This document shows, in pieces, positions 62,471 to 64,000 of a stretch of DNA of 64,000 bases. Each line of letters begins with the position of its first letter. Within the stretch, counting starts at the first letter, position 1. This stretch comes from Ceratopteris richardii (lineage: Eukaryota > Streptophyta > Polypodiopsida > Polypodiales > Pteridaceae), in the NCBI GenBank assembly GCA_020310875.1, contig CM035431.1, positions 14,166,197 to 14,230,196 on the forward strand, in the 5' to 3' direction. The notes beneath the pieces were generated by a model. The model was not told the origin of the DNA. It ran no database searches and saw nothing but the letters and a program-made list of their open reading frames with translations. Made by a program: the position numbers and the translations under genes.

Positions 62471-62990
62471 TGATGTGAACCTTTTCCCTATACATGGGAA
62501 CTTTTTACTTTAGTGTTTGCTAGAGGATTTTCGCTATGTTACCACATAGATGATTCACTCATATGTGGTGGTACTTTGTACTTAGGAATATTATTCAACT
62601 CTTACTTTAGTTATGATCATGATTAATAGAGAGAGCTATTCCAACCATGCATCTTCTATATGCATCATGCTACGTTTGCGCTCCTTTGGGTGTGCTTCTT
62701 GTGTGTCTCTTGCACTTCCACAAATGACCAGCAATGTTGTTAGAGCAGGTTCAGATCCTTCTCAAGTTTTTGTTTTTCATGTCATGGTGTGTGCATAGTT
62801 TTAATAGTGCAAATCAGCTTTAGAGCATATAACAATTCTTTTTACGAGCAGACAAGCATTTCCACTAGTTGTACCAAGGTTTTACCCCCATTTCAAAGGC
62901 ATTTTTGCAATCAAAATTTCCATCAAAGTGATGATTTATGAGCTGATTTTCAACACTCATTTTAGCTTTCATTGAAGTAAAGATCTTGTC
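62470..62990. other. No gene recognised
   Basis: Between two copia remnants; may contain an undetected LTR. No primer site seen. Confidence 0.3.
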
Positions 62991-63970
62991 ACAATCTCGT
63001 TCTGGAGTCAAATGGTGGGTAGGAATGACCTTTTTGGCATGCTTCAAATTGAAGATAAGCTTGATGGGACCAACTATCCAATGTGTTGTTACATGATGAA
63101 ACATGTTCTTGTTGTGAAACAACTATGGAACATAGTTGCATATGTAGATCAAAGACCCATAGGTTCTTCTACATCATAGTGTACTATCATAGATGGAGCT
63201 TCTTCTTCAAATAAAGTGGTTACTCCTTCTCCACCTACATAGGTAAAAACTTCAATGAGATGGAAAAGATGCTCAAGCTCATCCATTGAATGCTCTTTCT
63301 GTGAAGCATCATATATTTCCACACATTCATTCATGTTCTACATCAAGACAAACATGAGATACTCTTGCTTCTTTGTATGTCGTGCATAATGAATCACATG
63401 TTGCATACTTGAGGAAGCAAGTTGAGGATGTATGGATGGTTGAAAATGAGACTCTCGATGTGTATCTAATGTGCATCAAGGAATTGAAAGAGCAATTGGA
63501 AAACATAGATGAAGATTATTTTGTATGCATCACTCATCTCTACATTGTTGAAAGGATTATTAGAATCTTTTCAAAGTTTTGCCACTACACTCCATTTAGT
63601 TGCAGAAGGTAACCCAAATATGTATGCTTTTGAGTTAATAGGAGTGGTTTGATTGAGGGAATGAAAGCACTTCCTATCTCACAAAAGGGAGAAAGCAAGT
63701 ATGGTTCATCTTTGGGTTGATCAAAACCAAATGATCAACCTTCGTCTTCCACTCATTCCTCATTAATTAGAAAAACAAGAGATGAAAATATTATCAAAAG
63801 GCTAGTATGACTATTGATAAGTGTAGAAATCTTGTTAAGTGCAATAAAAAGAGGAAGGATTTTGGCATGTCTATTGCTAAAAAGTCTTCAAACTCAAAGA
63901 ATGATGAAACCAACATGGCTCAATATTCTTTGGCATGTGCTCGTTCATGTGATTGTGATGCATCATTGCA
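62990..63970 (+). pseudogene. Copia gag remnant at window end
   Basis: Plus strand. KLDGTNYPMCCYMMKHVLVVKQLW near 63050 (gag N-terminus), a Ser/Pro-rich stretch, YVVHNESHVAYLRKQVEDV and YLMCIKELKEQLENIDED (63373-63550), then a basic tail with CRNLVKCNKKRKD, where a zinc knuckle would be expected. Stops near 63175 and in the middle. It runs off the window edge. Confidence 0.75.
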
Positions 63971-64000
63971 TTCTAAATGTATGGTTTTAAGTGAGGTTGA

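Overview
The window is a gene-poor, AT-rich stretch of plant nuclear DNA built almost entirely of nested transposable elements. The plant assignment rests on Ty1/copia elements with tRNA-Met-type primer sites, Ty3/gypsy and LINE remnants, CACTA transposons, and TTTAGGG-like telomere-type motifs. The species cannot be read from the sequence. No bacterial or organellar features and no convincing intact host gene were seen.

Layout. 180-1320 is a decayed copia fragment. 2180-15058 is a complete minus-strand copia element (family B) flanked by AAGAC duplications. Its reverse transcriptase is split by a second complete minus-strand copia element (family A, 4420-10864, TTGGG duplications). The inner element has LTRs that differ at a single base by eye and an uninterrupted 1386-residue gag-pol frame, so it is very young. 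15400-16620 is a degenerate minisatellite. 17780-19860 is a broken gene resembling transposon-like proteins of the DUF7869 type. 21100-31530 is a patchwork of decayed copia and gypsy pieces on both strands. 32871-39108 is an old plus-strand family A copy, broken exactly in its protease by a 3.8 kb CACTA element (35192-38957, TAC duplication). 39109-42165 is another decayed family B copy. 42270-43600 is a LINE remnant. 43.6-46.3 kb is the only stretch that looks low-copy.

The right third is dominated by a diverged 10.1 kb CACTA element (46931-57078, TAT duplication). It has swallowed pieces of two copia elements, a gypsy protease and a LINE, and it carries the same telomere-like and CATA-rich filler as the small CACTA. 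It splits a decayed reading frame that resumes beyond it and runs to about 58.3 kb. The remainder holds tandem repeats, two unidentified minus-strand coding remnants, and copia connector and gag remnants (61.85-64.0 kb).

How the parts relate: the order of insertions can be read from exact junctions and target duplications. Only the inner family A copia looks capable of encoding its own transposition. The old family A copy may be one source of homologous sequence, and the two CACTA elements share terminal, subterminal and internal modules although neither shows a recognisable complete transposase.
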